Shown here piece after piece: positions 24,606 to 33,361 of a DNA stretch of 36,049 nt. The notes below the pieces were generated by a model, which saw only the letters and a program-made list of their open reading frames with translations, ran no database searches and was not told the DNA's origin. Each line of letters opens with the position of its first letter. The first letter of the stretch is position 1. Source of the DNA: Flavobacterium sp. (lineage in GTDB: Bacteria; Bacteroidota; Bacteroidia; Flavobacteriales; Flavobacteriaceae); the NCBI RefSeq assembly GCF_027490375.1, contig NZ_JAIXYH010000065.1, positions 1 through 36,049 of the forward strand, given 5' to 3'. The translations under genes were made by a program, and so were the position numbers.

Positions 24606-25202
24606 ATGAAGGACAAAATAGTAGAACGTGCCACCGAGCTTTTCTTTAAGATGGGCTTTAAGAGTGTGACGATGGACGATATTGCCGCCGACATGTCGAT
24701 TTCTAAAAAAACGATTTACAAGTATTTTTCGAATAAAGAGGATTTGGTTTCCGACAGTGTAACCCTAATACACGGTAAAATCATGTCGATGATGCACGAC
24801 GTTATTGCCAAAGATTACAATCCGATTAAAGAAAACTTTGAAATTAGAAACATGTTTAAAGAGATGTTTCATATTGCTGAAGCATCGCCCGTGTACCAAT
24901 TGCGGAAGTTTTACCCAGAGATTTATCAGCACATTTTACAAGTACAGTTTACCCAGTGTAAACACTTTGTGCAGCACAATCTTGAAAAAGGTATCGAACG
25001 CGGGTATTATCGTGCCGACATCAACGTAACCGAATGCATTGATTTTTATTACACCCTGATGTTCCACATCAACGAGACTTCTCCCTTGGAAAGAGAAGCT
25101 TGGCAGCGCGAATTGTACATGCTGGAATATCATACCCGCGCTATTGGTACGCCAAAAGGCATCTCAGAACTCGAATCATATCTATCAATTCCAAATATTT
25201 AA
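24606..25202 (+). CDS. TetR/AcrR-family regulator of the RND efflux operon
   Basis: 198 residues from ATG 24606; a TTG at 24588 would add six residues but overlaps the -7 box, so it is unlikely. The N-terminal DNA-binding domain is typical: KDKIVERATELFFKMGFKSVTMDDIAADMSISKKTIYKYFSNKEDLV (2-48), with the HTH at about 22-43. The C-terminal ligand domain has no clear subtype. It is the first gene of a four-gene run with TolC, adaptor and RND permease (gaps of 5, 21 and 25 bp), so it most likely represses this operon and itself through the inverted repeat at 24551-24578. Regulators placed this way are usually relieved by a drug or metabolite exported by the pump; the inducer is unknown. Confidence 0.93.
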   Translation: MKDKIVERATELFFKMGFKSVTMDDIAADMSISKKTIYKYFSNKEDLVSDSVTLIHGKIMSMMHDVIAKDYNPIKENFEIRNMFKEMFHIAEASPVYQLRKFYPEIYQHILQVQFTQCKHFVQHNLEKGIERGYYRADINVTECIDFYYTLMFHINETSPLEREAWQRELYMLEYHTRAIGTPKGISELESYLSIPNI

Positions 25203-25207
25203 CCAAA

Positions 25208-26560
25208 ATGAAGTACCTAATACCCGTAGTGACGCTGTTGTATGCTTCCGGAATTTTCGCTCAAGGCGGAACCGAAAGTCAACCGAAGAGCTACAATTTT
25301 AACCTGACAGAGGCCATTGCGCATGCGCTGGAGCACAACGCAAAAGTCATTAATGCAGGACGCGATATCGAAATTTCCCGAAAGAAAAAATGGGAAACAA
25401 CCGCGGCTGGTTTGCCGCAAATTAACGCGGGAATCGACTATCAATACAACATCGAGATTCAGAAATCGGTGGTTCCAGCAGAATTTTTTGGAGGTCAGCC
25501 TGGCGAATTTACTGAGATTGCCTTCGGAACCAAACAATCGGCAATTGCCCGTTCAACCTTGTCGCAACTCTTATTCGACGGTTCGTACATCGTAGCACTT
25601 CAAGCCTCTAAAACGTATTTGAAATACTACCAAAATGCCAAGCAAAAAACCGATGCCGATGTGCGTGAAACCATAATTAACGCTTACGGTTCGGCAGTTT
25701 TAACCGACGAGAGTATCAAGATTTTGCAACGCAACAAGCAATTAGTTGAAAAGCTGCTTTCAGACACGCAAGAAACTTTTAAAAACGGCCTGATTGAAGA
25801 AGAAAACGTAGAGCAATTGCAACTTACTCTGGCCAGCATCCAAAGCAACTTAAACAACGTAACTCGTTTGCGAAAAATTAGTTACAACATGCTTAAATAC
25901 GAATTAGGTTTAGAAATTCAAGATCAGCTTACGCTAACGCAAACGCTCGATCAGTTGGCAACCGAAAGTGTAGCTACGTCTTTGAATGCAACCAATTTTG
26001 ATGTAAAACAAAACATCGATTACAAAATATTGGAAAACCTCAACGAGCAACGCCAGTTGGAATACAAATTAGAGCGCAGTAAAGCGCTTCCGAGCCTATC
26101 AGCCAATTTGAACTTTGGATACAATGCGTTTAGCGATAGGTTTACGTTTTTAGATCGGCAACAACGTTGGTTGAACTACTCTTTTGTAGGTGCCAGCTTA
26201 AATATTCCGATTTTCTCTTCGTTTGCACGTTCGTCGAGAACACAACAAGCTAAAATTGCCATCGAGCAAGCAAAAACGCAATTAATTGCCACGGAACAAG
26301 CGCTACAAGTTCAGTTTGCAAAAGCAAAAAGCGATTTTGATTTGGCTGTGGAAGAATTTCAAACAGCTAAAAAATCGCTTGATTTAGCCGAACGCATCGA
26401 ACGCAAACAACAAGTAAAATTCGTAGAAGGCTTGTCGACTTCTTTCGATTACAACGACGCTCAAAAGCAGTTGTATTCGGCGCAGCAAGCGTTTTTGCAA
26501 ACCATGTCCGATATCATCAATAAGCGTTCTGCTTTGGAGCGCGTAATCTCATCAAACTAA
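25208..26560 (+). CDS. TolC-family outer-membrane efflux channel
   Basis: 450 residues from ATG 25208, 5 bp after the tetR stop; the frame is open back to 25100 but only over tetR. Signal peptide MKYLIPVVTLLYASGIFAQ. The protein has the two-fold TolC plan: YNFNLTEAIAHALEHNAKVINAGRDIEISRKKKWETTAAGLPQIN at the start, then long coiled-coil helices rich in Gln and Ala (LQASKTYLKYYQNAK, TEQALQVQFAKAKSDFDLA) and short strand segments such as PSLSANLNFGYNAF and NIPIFSS. It forms the outer-membrane exit duct of the tripartite RND pump encoded with it. Length and order are normal. Confidence 0.94.
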   Translation: MKYLIPVVTLLYASGIFAQGGTESQPKSYNFNLTEAIAHALEHNAKVINAGRDIEISRKKKWETTAAGLPQINAGIDYQYNIEIQKSVVPAEFFGGQPGEFTEIAFGTKQSAIARSTLSQLLFDGSYIVALQASKTYLKYYQNAKQKTDADVRETIINAYGSAVLTDESIKILQRNKQLVEKLLSDTQETFKNGLIEEENVEQLQLTLASIQSNLNNVTRLRKISYNMLKYELGLEIQDQLTLTQTLDQLATESVATSLNATNFDVKQNIDYKILENLNEQRQLEYKLERSKALPSLSANLNFGYNAFSDRFTFLDRQQRWLNYSFVGASLNIPIFSSFARSSRTQQAKIAIEQAKTQLIATEQALQVQFAKAKSDFDLAVEEFQTAKKSLDLAERIERKQQVKFVEGLSTSFDYNDAQKQLYSAQQAFLQTMSDIINKRSALERVISSN

Positions 26561-26581
26561 ACCCATCACATCCGTACCGTT

Positions 26582-27715
26582 ATGAAAAAACAAATAATCC
26601 TTTGGTCACTAACCGTATTACTAGTCGCCTGTGGCGGTGGTAATTCAAATTCAACAGAAGATATCATTGCATCTAAAAATGTCGATGCCATTAAAAATAA
26701 GCGCGCAGCCTTACAAGCTGAAATCACAAAACTCGATGCGGCATTGAGTTCTTTGGAGAAGAAAGTGTCGGAGTCGCTCGTAGAAGTTTCTGCTGTTCAA
26801 GACACCATTTTCAAGCACTACATCGAATTGCAAGGAAACGTAACTACTCAAGAGAACGTACTGGTACAGCCTGAAGTTCCGGGTGTTTTGGTTTCTTTGA
26901 ACGTGAAAGCCGGACAACGCGTTTCTAAAGGTCAGATTGTAGGTCGCGTAGACGATGGCGGCGCAAGCGAAGGAATCGCAGCTTTGGAGAGTCAGTACGC
27001 CTTAGCTAAAACAACTTACGAGCGTCAGAAAAATTTATGGGACAAGCGTATTGGTTCTGAAATCCAATTCTTAAACGCACAAACGCAAATGGTAAGTGCG
27101 CAAAAGAGTTTAAATCAAGCTCGTGCACAACTCGCAAAAACGGTAATTAGAGCGCCATTCAGCGGAACTATCGATGAGGTTTTTGTAGAAAAAGGCGAAG
27201 TTGTTGCCGCTAGTCCGCAAGGTTTAATGCGTATCGTGAACTTGGGTAAAATGTACGTAAACACTACAGTTCCGGAAATTTATGTAGGAAAAATCAAAGT
27301 GGGAACGCCTGTCGATATCACCATCGAAGGAACTGGAAAAACCTATTCAGGAAAAGTACGCCAGATTGCAAACAGCGTAAATCCAGAAAACAGAAGTTTT
27401 GGTGTAGAGATCGCGCTTCCGAACGACAATATGTTACGTCCGAATCAAGTAGCGAAACTGCGTATTATCGATTACACCAATAAATCGGCGATTGTAGTTC
27501 CATCAAACGTAGTTCTTGACGATGCAGACGGTAAAAAATACGTGTTCATTGCCGATAAAGTTTCAGGAAATTCCGGAATTGCTAAGCGCGTATTTGTGGA
27601 AGTAGGCCAATCGGCTGGAAACGTAACTGAAATCATTTCCGGTTTAACCGCCGATCAAAAAGTAGTCACTGAAGGCGCCTCGAACATTTCCGAAGGCATG
27701 AAACTAACATTTTAA
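26582..27715 (+). CDS. RND efflux periplasmic adaptor (membrane fusion protein)
   Basis: 377 residues, a lipoprotein: the signal ends in LLVAC with C17 as the lipidated Cys, then GGGNSNS. A predicted coiled coil at about 35-65 (KNKRAALQAEITKLDAALSSLEKK) precedes the barrel-sandwich half VLVQPEVPGVLVSLNVKAGQRVSKGQIVGRV (about 99-129); the central hairpin (GIAALESQYALAKTTYERQKNLWDKRI) is followed by the second half TVIRAPFSGTIDEVFVEKGEVV, then beta-barrel and membrane-proximal domains. It links the RND permease in the inner membrane to TolC. An extra coiled coil N-terminal to the lipoyl domain is common in homologues from this phylum. It sits 21 bp after tolC and 25 bp before the permease gene. 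Confidence 0.95.
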   Translation: MKKQIILWSLTVLLVACGGGNSNSTEDIIASKNVDAIKNKRAALQAEITKLDAALSSLEKKVSESLVEVSAVQDTIFKHYIELQGNVTTQENVLVQPEVPGVLVSLNVKAGQRVSKGQIVGRVDDGGASEGIAALESQYALAKTTYERQKNLWDKRIGSEIQFLNAQTQMVSAQKSLNQARAQLAKTVIRAPFSGTIDEVFVEKGEVVAASPQGLMRIVNLGKMYVNTTVPEIYVGKIKVGTPVDITIEGTGKTYSGKVRQIANSVNPENRSFGVEIALPNDNMLRPNQVAKLRIIDYTNKSAIVVPSNVVLDDADGKKYVFIADKVSGNSGIAKRVFVEVGQSAGNVTEIISGLTADQKVVTEGASNISEGMKLTF

Positions 27716-27740
27716 TAAGCTCCTCTAACAACTTAGACGT

Positions 27741-30700
27741 ATGAGTCACCAGAAAAAAGAATTTGGCATATCGAGTTGGGCTGTCGATAATCGTGTAACC
27801 GTTTACATCATCACATTCATTATCGTATTGGCGGGAACCATAGCCTACATCACGATGCCTCGGGAAGATTTTCCTGAAATCATCGAAAACAAAATATACA
27901 TCTCTTCGGTGTTCCCTGGAAACAGCGCTGAAGACGTAGAGAAACTCGTTGTAAAACCTTTGGAAGACGAGATTAAGAACATCAGCGGCGTTACTAAAGT
28001 TACATCCAGTTCGTACCAAGATTACGGCATGATTATCGCCGAGTTTAACGAGAAAGTTCCCAACGAAGAAGCAAAAACACGCGTTAAAGACAAGGTTGAC
28101 CTCGCCAAAGCAGACAGCGATTGGCCAAACCTCGATAACGGCAGTAAAGTAGAGCCGAGTGTGTTCGATTTGAATATTTCTGAAGAAGTTCCGATTTTAA
28201 ACATCAATCTTAAAGGAAATTACACCACCCAACAATTAAAGAAGTTTGGGGAGTATCTGGAAGATGAAATTGAAGACATCCCAGAAGTAAAACAGGTCGA
28301 CATTCTAGGCGTCGATGACCGTGAGGTTGAAATTGCTGTAGACGTGTATAAAATGACGGCTGCGAAAGTTAGCTTCGACGATATTCAGCGCGCTGTACAG
28401 TCGGAAAACATGACAATTTCCGGCGGAAACCTTACCACACAAGGGGTTCGAAACAACATTCGCGTAGTTGGCGAAATCAAGCAACCGGTTGAATTAGAAA
28501 ATATTATCGTTAAATCGTTTAACGGAACGGTATATCTAAAAGACATTGCTAAAATTGCTTTCAAAGAAAAAGAGAAAACTACCTATGCCCGTGAATCGGG
28601 TGAAGAAGTGGTGATGCTTAACGTGAAAAAACGTTCGGCACAAAACATGATCTCTGCCATCGATCAAGTAAAAGAAATCTTGAAAGACGCTCAAGAAAAC
28701 GTCCTTCCGAAAGATTTAGAGATTACGACCACAAACGACCAATCGTCGCGCGTGGAACACCAAGTAGACGAGCTTTCCAACCACATTATTTTCGGGATCA
28801 TTCTGGTAATGATTGTATTGATGTTTACCATGGGATTGAGAAACTCGTTGTTCGTTGGAGCTGCCATTCCGCTGTCGATGCTTATGGCCTTTGCTATTCT
28901 CGATGCGTTTGGAGTTACCTTAAATACCATGGTGCTTTTCGCCTTGGTTATGGGTCTGGGTATGTTGGTCGACGACGGTATTGTGGTAGTCGACAACGTT
29001 TTTGCCAACATGAAAAAAGGTATGGCACGTATTCCGGCATCAAAGATTGGTATCGGTGAAATTGCTTGGCCGGTTATCTCGTCTACAGCAACAACCTTGG
29101 CAGCTTTTTTCCCGCTAGGTTTGTGGCCCGGAACGCTAGGTAAGTTTATGTTCTATTTCCCGATGACCTTATCGGTAGTACTTGGCGCTTCGCTTTTTGT
29201 GGCGATGGTTATCAATGCTGCGATGACGGGCGGTTCTATGGATATCGAAGACCGCAACATCAGCAAACGATCATTGAAAATTTATACCATTGGTTTCGGA
29301 ATCGCAGCACTTTTGTTCCTAATTCCGGGGCATGTGTACGATGTTAAAGCTTTGCGTGCTTTTGGTCACTTATCGGTAATTGCTGTTGGTTTAATTTGGG
29401 CATATCACTTCTTTATCTTCAAATGGACGCAAGATTTCCAACATTCGTTCTTCCCAAAATTAGAAGTGAGATATCAAAAATTCCTGCACAAAATTCTACA
29501 CAAGAAAGCAGCATTAGTTTCTTTCTTCGGGATTATCGCCTTACTTATCTTATCGTTTATTCTTGTAGGAGTTTTTCCACGTGAAGTGCTCTTCTTTCCA
29601 AACAACATTCCAAACCAAGTAATCGTGTATTTGGAATATCCACAGGGAACCGACATTGAGAAAACCGATAAAGCCACGCGTTTTGTTGAAAAGCAAGTCA
29701 TTAACATTATGAAGAAATACCAAGATCCGGGCGCAAGCGAAAACTGGTTGGCCGAGTCGGTAGTTTCTCAAGTGGGTATGGGCGCGAGCAATCCGAATGT
29801 CGATGCAGGTTCACAGGCCGAGACGCCTTATAAAGGAAAAGTAACCATCAACTTCCGAGAGTTCAAATTGCGTCGCGGCGTGAATACATCCGAGGTGATG
29901 GAAGAAATTCGTTCGAAAGTAAAAATGGTGCCAGGAGCATCGGTTACCGTAGAAAAAGACGCTGCCGGTCCGCCGTCGGGTTATCCAATTTCGATCCAAT
30001 TAACCGGATCCGATTACGACGAAATGTTGAACGAAGCCGATAAAATGATTGCATTCATCAACACTAAAAATATTCCAGGTATCGAAAAACTAAAAGTCGA
30101 TGTTAACAAAGAATCTCCCGAATTACGCGTAAACATCGATCGTGTAAACGCAGGAAGCTTAGGTACATCTACCGGAAGTGTTGGTTTTACCATGCGTCGT
30201 GCCGTTTACGGTCAGGAAATTTCAACATATAAAGAAGGCGACGACGATTACGACATTACCGTTCGTTTGCAAGAAGATCAACGTAAGAACGAAAGCGTGT
30301 TGTTCAATCAGCCCGTTACATTCACCAATCAAAGAACCGGACAAGTAGTTCAAGTGCCCGTTTCTGCCATTGCGCAAACCGAGAAAATCAAAACGTTTAA
30401 TCAAATCAAACGCCGCAATTACAAACGCGTTATGACGATTTACTCAAACGTACTTACCGGATATAACGCCGATGGTATTACTCGTACCATCCAAGCCGAG
30501 TTATCGGAATACAAAATGGGTAACGGAATTACCTATTCGTTCTCGGGCGAGCAAGAGGAACAAGCTAAAAACCAAGCCTTCCTTATTAAAGCGCTGTTGT
30601 TGGCACTTTTCGGAATCGCAACCATTATTGTCTTGCAGTTTAATTCCATTTCCAAAACAGGCATCATCATGTTTACCGTGTTGCTCAGTTTTTCCGGAGT

Positions 30701-31199
30701 GTTCTACGGCTACGTTTTTGCAGGAATGGACTTTGTGATCTTAATGACCATGATGGGAATCATCTCGCTCGCGGGAGTGGTTGTGAAAAACGGTATCGTG
30801 TTAATGGACTTCTTCGTTCTGCTGCTCGATGAAAAAGTAGCCGAGTACGGTGTCGAATCTCACGACGATTTACCTTTAAACGTAATTACAGAGGTAATCA
30901 TCGAGTCCGGAAAGTCGCGTTTACGCCCAGTTTTACTTACCGCACTTACCGCCGTTTTAGGTTTAATTCCGTTGGCTATCGGGTTGAATTTCGATTTCTT
31001 CTCGCTCATAACCGACCTAAACCCGCACGTATTCATAGGTGGAGATAACGTAATCTTCTGGGGGCCATTAGCCTGGACCATCATCTTCGGTTTAACCTAC
31101 GCCACCGTGCTTACGCTGGTCATGGTGCCGGTGATGTTCTACCTAGTTAAAGCCACAAAATTCTGGTTACGCCGCCGCCGCACCGCTAAAACAGCTTAG
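27741..31199 (+). CDS. RND efflux permease (HAE-1/AcrB-like), enlarged
   Basis: 1152 residues, about 100 more than AcrB. TM1 is at about 18-36 (VYIITFIIVLAGTIAYITM), followed by PREDFPEI and a porter domain. The proton-relay acidic pair is D411-D412 in MGLGMLVDDGIVVVDN (TM4), with K1016 in VVVKNGIVLMDF (TM10) as its partner. The additional length is mostly between TM6 and TM7 (about 510-560; YTIGFGIAALLFLIPG and HLSVIAVGLIWAYHFFIF), which looks like two extra membrane segments, giving about 14. Substrates cannot be read; drugs, dyes, bile-salt-like lipids or siderophores are all possible. It is the last gene of the tetR-tolC-adaptor-permease operon; no hairpin lies directly after the stop, and the first terminator is at 31438. 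Confidence 0.95.
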   Translation: MSHQKKEFGISSWAVDNRVTVYIITFIIVLAGTIAYITMPREDFPEIIENKIYISSVFPGNSAEDVEKLVVKPLEDEIKNISGVTKVTSSSYQDYGMIIAEFNEKVPNEEAKTRVKDKVDLAKADSDWPNLDNGSKVEPSVFDLNISEEVPILNINLKGNYTTQQLKKFGEYLEDEIEDIPEVKQVDILGVDDREVEIAVDVYKMTAAKVSFDDIQRAVQSENMTISGGNLTTQGVRNNIRVVGEIKQPVELENIIVKSFNGTVYLKDIAKIAFKEKEKTTYARESGEEVVMLNVKKRSAQNMISAIDQVKEILKDAQENVLPKDLEITTTNDQSSRVEHQVDELSNHIIFGIILVMIVLMFTMGLRNSLFVGAAIPLSMLMAFAILDAFGVTLNTMVLFALVMGLGMLVDDGIVVVDNVFANMKKGMARIPASKIGIGEIAWPVISSTATTLAAFFPLGLWPGTLGKFMFYFPMTLSVVLGASLFVAMVINAAMTGGSMDIEDRNISKRSLKIYTIGFGIAALLFLIPGHVYDVKALRAFGHLSVIAVGLIWAYHFFIFKWTQDFQHSFFPKLEVRYQKFLHKILHKKAALVSFFGIIALLILSFILVGVFPREVLFFPNNIPNQVIVYLEYPQGTDIEKTDKATRFVEKQVINIMKKYQDPGASENWLAESVVSQVGMGASNPNVDAGSQAETPYKGKVTINFREFKLRRGVNTSEVMEEIRSKVKMVPGASVTVEKDAAGPPSGYPISIQLTGSDYDEMLNEADKMIAFINTKNIPGIEKLKVDVNKESPELRVNIDRVNAGSLGTSTGSVGFTMRRAVYGQEISTYKEGDDDYDITVRLQEDQRKNESVLFNQPVTFTNQRTGQVVQVPVSAIAQTEKIKTFNQIKRRNYKRVMTIYSNVLTGYNADGITRTIQAELSEYKMGNGITYSFSGEQEEQAKNQAFLIKALLLALFGIATIIVLQFNSISKTGIIMFTVLLSFSGVFYGYVFAGMDFVILMTMMGIISLAGVVVKNGIVLMDFFVLLLDEKVAEYGVESHDDLPLNVITEVIIESGKSRLRPVLLTALTAVLGLIPLAIGLNFDFFSLITDLNPHVFIGGDNVIFWGPLAWTIIFGLTYATVLTLVMVPVMFYLVKATKFWLRRRRTAKTA

Positions 31200-31228
31200 T
31201 TCACTATTTTTAGATTTGTTTTGTTGAA

Positions 31229-31437
31229 AAACTTGAGTTCGATTTAAAAATTGCAGTCAGAAAACAGATAAATGGTTGAATACATTATTGGGATACTGTA
31301 GTATCGCAAAAAAATCTAACGAAGTAGGCAGCCGTTTATATGTTTAGCGTGGAAACTATCCCTTTTCATTGCTATCTGATTTCACAGTTTGTTGATTTAA
31401 AGCAATCTGACAAAGATTTTTAATCGAACTTAGGTTT
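31229..31437. mobile_element. MITE-like foldback element, copy B (inverted relative to copy A)
   Basis: Read on the minus strand it aligns end to end with the element at 10215-10436. Termini here are GAGTTCGATTTAAAAA (31235-31250) and TTTTTAATCGAACTTAGG (31417-31434). The 14-mer TTTTTTTGCGATAC (complement of 31301-31314) is identical to copy A, and the adjoining hairpin is GATACT-GT-AGTATC (31292-31305). The interior is otherwise strongly diverged and carries no ORF. Confidence 0.65.
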
Positions 31438-31470
31438 AAAAGGTCTTCTCGTTTCGGGAAGACCTTTTTT
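31438..31470 (+). terminator. Intrinsic terminator of the RND operon
   Basis: AAAAGGTCTTC (31438-31448) and GAAGACCTTTT (31458-31468) form a perfect 11-bp stem with a 9-nt loop, followed by Ts. It is about 240 bp past the permease stop, just after foldback element B. Confidence 0.88.
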
Positions 31471-31471
31471 T

Positions 31472-31619
31472 GGGCGGCAGTTCCGGCTATTCGCTGCAAG
31501 CTTGCCCACTCAGGTCGGCAAAAGCTAAAAACCGCAAGAGCTTCCTTTGGTCGCTATGCTGTTTTTGCTTTTGTACGCCCCGATTTAGGCAAGGCTTTTC
31601 GCTGCTATCCGGGCCGCAA
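31472..31619. repeat. GGGCGGC foldback repeat, copy 1
   Basis: Ends are shared with 35698-35843: GGGCGGCA, TTCCGGCT, TTCGCTGCAAGCTT at the left and GGCTTTTCGCTGC with CGGGCCGCAA at the right. The ends are roughly inverted to each other. The centre is variable but self-complementary (CAAAAGCTAAAAAC against GTTTTTGCTTTTG). ORFs here are artefacts. Confidence 0.8.
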
Positions 31620-32277
31620 CAAACGTGCACAAACGTTTGCTGCAGTTTTAAAAAAGTTATTTTTTAAAGCATGATTTTTTTAACGTAAAAATTTAGTAAT
31701 GAGTTTCTTAATCGAGGTAATATTGCAATATTACGTTTGTTAATTTCAAGCGCATCTTTTCAAGCTTTATCTCAAAACTTCAATTCTTCAAAAATCACGG
31801 AGCCATTTTTGCCGAATACGCACACTTTGTTCATTTTTCCACCCAAATTAAAACGGAAGCATGTCAATAAACAATTGTTTGAAAGCAAAATTTAAGTTTC
31901 ATTTACAAATAGTTTTGATTCAGTACATTAATTGTTAAAAAATTAAACTATTGAAAATCAATTATCTAATTGCATAAAATCGATAATTCGCCTAATTATT
32001 GTTAACGATTTTCAAATGGTACAGTTCTTGAAAACTTTCCATACGATTTGCAAATCAAAAAATTGAAATCAAATTTTATTAAGGCATTTTTATTGTTCGT
32101 AATCTAGGTAACACGATTTAAAAAAAGTAGGAATAGGCTCTTAAACCAAATTTAAAGCGCAATCCGTTTCCTTTTGTTTGAAAATCATAACTTTGAAAAC
32201 TTACTTGAGAAATCCTTTTTAAAAAGAGAATTCAGATTAAAAAAATGAAATTAAAGTAATTATTGACACCACAAATT
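31620..32277. other. AT-rich intergenic region, no gene seen
   Basis: About 650 bp of AT-rich sequence with stops in all frames. AAACAATTGTTT (31869-31880) is a small palindrome. A possible -7 box, TAACTTTG (32188-32195), lies about 83 bp before the first gene of the envelope module, but no matching TTG -33 element is seen. Confidence 0.5.
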
Positions 32278-33336
32278 ATGAAAAAAAAGTACTTTCTACT
32301 AACTGCACTGCTCGTTTTCCTGTTGCTATTCGCTGTGGATACAACGTATGGACAGACTCAAAAAGTTACTAAAAAAGAGCAGAGAGTTTCTAAAAAAAGA
32401 GCTGCGAAAAAAGCAGCAGCAACACCGAAAGTGTCAATTAAGCCAGGGAAAGGTCAGGCTTCAACGACAAATGCTGCGCTAACCACAGCACAGCCAAATC
32501 AAAGCGATTTAGGAATTTCGGAAAGCGTTAAAGATCTTGCTAAAGGGGCAAAAGATTTAGTGGTAACTAAACCCAACGGAAACATAAACTGGACCCAACA
32601 ATACATTGAAGCTACGGGGCAGGCAGTAATGGATAACGAACGATTTAAAAACGCCGCTCAAGCTAAATTAATGGCTACTCGTGGCGCCGTAGTTGTTGCA
32701 CAACGAAATCTCCTTGAAATCGTGAAAGGTGTGCAGATCATCGGCGAAACGACGGTTCAAGATATGATTACCACTAGTGATTATATTTATTCGCGTGTAG
32801 AAGGTGTTGTTAAAGGAGCACAACAAATTGGCGAAGCTAAAGTTAAAGACGGCTATGTAGAAGTTCGTTTACGCATGCCAATTTACGGACAAGAAAGCCT
32901 TGCAAATACACTAGACGACGAGTCGTTAGCCTTAGCTAGACAAAAAAACGGTTACGAAAAATCGCCGCTTTTGGAGCAAGAACCCAATAACGGAGAAGGT
33001 GTCGACGGTTCAAAACCCATCGTGTTTAATGTCGAAAATCCAGGCGAATTCGACCCTTCAATGTATCCGATGGTAGTAGACGACAACGGAAAAGTGCTCT
33101 TTGATTTTTCACAGTATTTCAGATTGAAAGACGGTAAATTTCCTCAATACTTGCAGTTAGGAAAAGAAATTTTACAAGCCTACGGAAACGAAAAAGGAGC
33201 TGATATCATCAATATGATCCAAACGGGTAAAGGCACTTTTAAAATTCCGGAAAAATCTTCAAAAAGTGTTTTTTGGAACAAAGTGGCTCGAGTGGCGCAA
33301 AACGTGGGTGCAGTGCTGTTTAAATTGATTTTCTAA
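32278..33336 (+). CDS. Exported LPP20-like domain protein (envelope module, gene 1)
   Basis: 352 residues from ATG 32278 (a TTG five codons earlier is unlikely). Signal peptide MKKKYFLLTALLVFLLLFAVDTTYGQ with no lipobox. A Lys/Ala-rich disordered stretch follows (28-75). Residues about 104-205 resemble the LPP20 domain: an alanine-rich helix AAQAKLMATRGAVVVAQRNLLEIVKGVQI, then GETTVQDMITTSDYIYSRVEGVVKGAQQIGEAKVKDGYVEVRLRMPI. The C-terminal part (245-352) is unrecognised: it has beta-type text with DDNGKVLFDFSQYF and ends in a hydrophobic helix. LPP20-like proteins are envelope proteins of unclear function often found near CsgG/LpoB or FlgT-like proteins. The next gene starts 25 bp downstream and also looks FlgT-N-like, so the two may work together. 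The domain call is by eye. Confidence 0.72.
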   Translation: MKKKYFLLTALLVFLLLFAVDTTYGQTQKVTKKEQRVSKKRAAKKAAATPKVSIKPGKGQASTTNAALTTAQPNQSDLGISESVKDLAKGAKDLVVTKPNGNINWTQQYIEATGQAVMDNERFKNAAQAKLMATRGAVVVAQRNLLEIVKGVQIIGETTVQDMITTSDYIYSRVEGVVKGAQQIGEAKVKDGYVEVRLRMPIYGQESLANTLDDESLALARQKNGYEKSPLLEQEPNNGEGVDGSKPIVFNVENPGEFDPSMYPMVVDDNGKVLFDFSQYFRLKDGKFPQYLQLGKEILQAYGNEKGADIINMIQTGKGTFKIPEKSSKSVFWNKVARVAQNVGAVLFKLIF

Positions 33337-33361
33337 TTTATTAATCAGAAATTTTAAACAG

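Noticed and set aside
31470..31667. 65-residue ORF
   Set aside because: It lies inside the GGGCGGC foldback repeat; the reading frame is not kept in the second copy at 35698.
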